Shown here piece by piece: positions 7,021-7,850 of a stretch of 7,850 nt of DNA. The stretch comes from Spirochaetaceae bacterium (GTDB taxonomy: Bacteria; Spirochaetota; Spirochaetia; SZUA-6; Bin103), in contig JAPOQV010000274.1 of the NCBI GenBank assembly GCA_026710565.1, positions 1-7,850 of the forward strand, in the 5' to 3' direction. The first letter of the stretch is position 1; the number at the start of each line of letters is the position of its first letter. Made by a program: the position numbers and the translations under genes. A model generated the notes under the pieces. That model searched no databases. It saw only the letters and a list, made by a program, of their open reading frames with translations, and had not been told where the DNA came from.

Positions 7021-7051
7021 GAGCGGGCCGGCGCTGGACGCCGGCCCGCTC
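7021..7051 (+). promoter_or_regulatory. Strong intercistronic stem-loop (attenuator, partial terminator or mRNA stabiliser)
   Basis: GAGCGGGCCGGCG (7021-7033) and CGCCGGCCCGCTC (7039-7051) are perfectly complementary, giving a 13-bp, almost all G-C stem with loop CTGGA. It lies 66 bases after the binding-protein stop and before the permease. The downstream bases (TCATCC) are not a T-run, so it is not a textbook intrinsic terminator. Stem-loops in this position, as between malE and malF, commonly protect the upstream mRNA or reduce expression of the permease. Confidence 0.8.
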
Positions 7052-7114
7052 TCATCCTCCGGGCGGCGCGCCGCGTGGTGGCGGCAGTTCCACGCACAGC
7101 GCGACGTCCATCTC

Positions 7115-7850
7115 ATGATCCTGCCGTGCCTGCTGCTGGTGATCGTCTTCAACTACCTGCCGCTGTACGGCATCCTGGTCGCCTTCAAGCACTTCAACGT
7201 CTTCAAGGGCGTGCTCGGCAGCCCCTGGGCCAGGGACGGCGGGTTCGAGCACTTCATCGACTTCTTCCAGAGCCCGAACGTGGGCATCGTGCTCCGCAAC
7301 ACGGTCGCGATCGCGCTGCTGAAGCTGGTATTCCTCTCCTTCCCGCCGGTGCTGTTCGCCATCTACCTCAACGAGATCCGCAACCGGCCGTTCAAGCTGG
7401 TCACCCAGACGATCTCCTACCTGCCGCACTTCATCTCCTGGGTGGTGCTTGGCGGCATCATGACCACCTTCTTCCTGCGGACTACCGACGCGCCGTTCAA
7501 TCGGCTGCTGTTCGCGCTCGGCGCCATCGACTCGCCCACCGACATCCTGAACCGGCCGGGCTACGTGTGGCCGGTGTTCGTCCTCTCACACCTGTGGAAG
7601 GAAATCGGCTGGAGCGCGATCATCTACCTGGCGGTGATCGCCTCGATCGACGCCGAGCTCTACGACGCGGCCGAGGTGGACGGCGGCGGCCGGCTGGTGA
7701 AGATGCTGAACATCACCTGGCCGGCGCTCAAGGGGACCTTCATGATCCTGTTCATCCTGGCCTGCGGCCAGATCATGGCGGGGCTCCGCCCCCCCCTCGC
7801 CCCCCCGTTCCCCCGCGGGACAGCCCCCCACCACCCCACGCCCCCGATCC
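7115..7850 (+). CDS. ABC carbohydrate importer permease, LplB-like (CUT1), 3'-truncated
   Basis: Membrane permease expected to work with the preceding binding protein. The first transmembrane segment (ILPCLLLVIVFNYLPLYG) is followed by the family's LVAFKHFN motif, then several hydrophobic segments. The EAA loop that docks the ATPase reads ELYDAAEVDGGGRL, then VKMLNITWPAL (bases 7655-7729). The start is uncertain. ATG 7115 is the only ATG/GTG/TTG in this frame after the stop at 6932, but it would put the first membrane helix at residue 2. The codons just upstream read WWRQFHAQRDVHL, which looks like the basic segment that normally precedes helix 1. A start at CTG 7019 or 7034 is therefore possible, which would place the stem-loop at or inside the coding start. 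After about 7784 (CGQIMAG) the protein turns into Pro-rich nonsense where relatives continue with a conserved segment, so the real coding sequence probably ends at a corrupted contig end. Confidence 0.88.
   Translation, partial: MILPCLLLVIVFNYLPLYGILVAFKHFNVFKGVLGSPWARDGGFEHFIDFFQSPNVGIVLRNTVAIALLKLVFLSFPPVLFAIYLNEIRNRPFKLVTQTISYLPHFISWVVLGGIMTTFFLRTTDAPFNRLLFALGAIDSPTDILNRPGYVWPVFVLSHLWKEIGWSAIIYLAVIASIDAELYDAAEVDGGGRLVKMLNITWPALKGTFMILFILACGQIMAGLRPPLAPPFPRGTAPHHPTPPI
7785..7850. other. C-rich low-complexity tail, probable sequencing or assembly artefact
   Basis: Of the last 60 bases 41 are C, in runs of 4 to 8 broken by single bases, unlike any other part of the window. It begins abruptly inside a conserved region of the permease and replaces the sequence expected there. 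On the other strand it is G-rich, as seen when low-signal cycles are called G in two-colour sequencing. Confidence 0.65.

Noticed and set aside
5224..7152. Long minus-strand open frame (642 codons) opposite the binding-protein gene
   Set aside because: Its product is rich in Arg, Val, His, Leu and Asp with no domain motifs, and it mirrors a well-supported gene; long antisense frames are expected at this GC content.

Overview
This is a GC-rich stretch (about two thirds G+C by eye), densely coded, from an uncultured-looking bacterium. The sugar-binding protein has a Sec-type signal ending in Ala-Ala-Ala rather than a lipobox. It sits beside a decayed ATPase/nuclease of the 'HAPRQTGKTSAL' type, a PhyH dioxygenase and a GMC oxidoreductase. 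From memory this mix resembles GC-rich marine or sponge-associated Spirochaetaceae metagenome bins. That placement is weak and rests on recall, not on a marker gene. The last ~65 bases look like a corrupted contig end.

Layout, left to right. (1) A left-truncated sialidase-like (BNR/Asp-box) glycosidase whose propeller appears to be interrupted by a LamG/lectin-like domain, on the + strand. (2) Five bases later, a complete FAD-dependent GMC oxidoreductase on the + strand, probably co-transcribed with (1). (3) A 175-bp gap with two small dyads, then a + strand pseudogene of an AAA-like ATPase with a C-terminal PD-(D/E)XK nuclease domain. It has lost its Walker B region, carries a frameshift at a second junction, and has a TGA where a Trp codon is expected. 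(4) A complete phytanoyl-CoA-dioxygenase-family Fe(II)/2-oxoglutarate enzyme on the - strand, convergent with the pseudogene. (5) A 230-bp divergent regulatory gap. (6) A complete extracellular solute-binding protein on the + strand. (7) An intercistronic region with four to five imperfect 15-bp tandem repeats and a perfect 13-bp stem-loop. (8) The 5' part of a LplB-like ABC permease on the + strand, running into a C-rich tail at the window edge.

How the genes may work together: items 6 and 8 are the binding protein and first permease of a CUT1-type carbohydrate importer. The sialidase-like hydrolase, GMC oxidoreductase and PhyH dioxygenase are enzymes often found around such importers, so the window reads as a glycan or polyol uptake and oxidation region interrupted by a dead ATPase/nuclease gene. 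The substrate cannot be read from the sequence. I see no CRISPR array, tRNA, rRNA, insertion sequence or intact defence system. The most unusual signals are the layered decay of the ATPase/nuclease gene and the repeat-plus-hairpin block between binding protein and permease.
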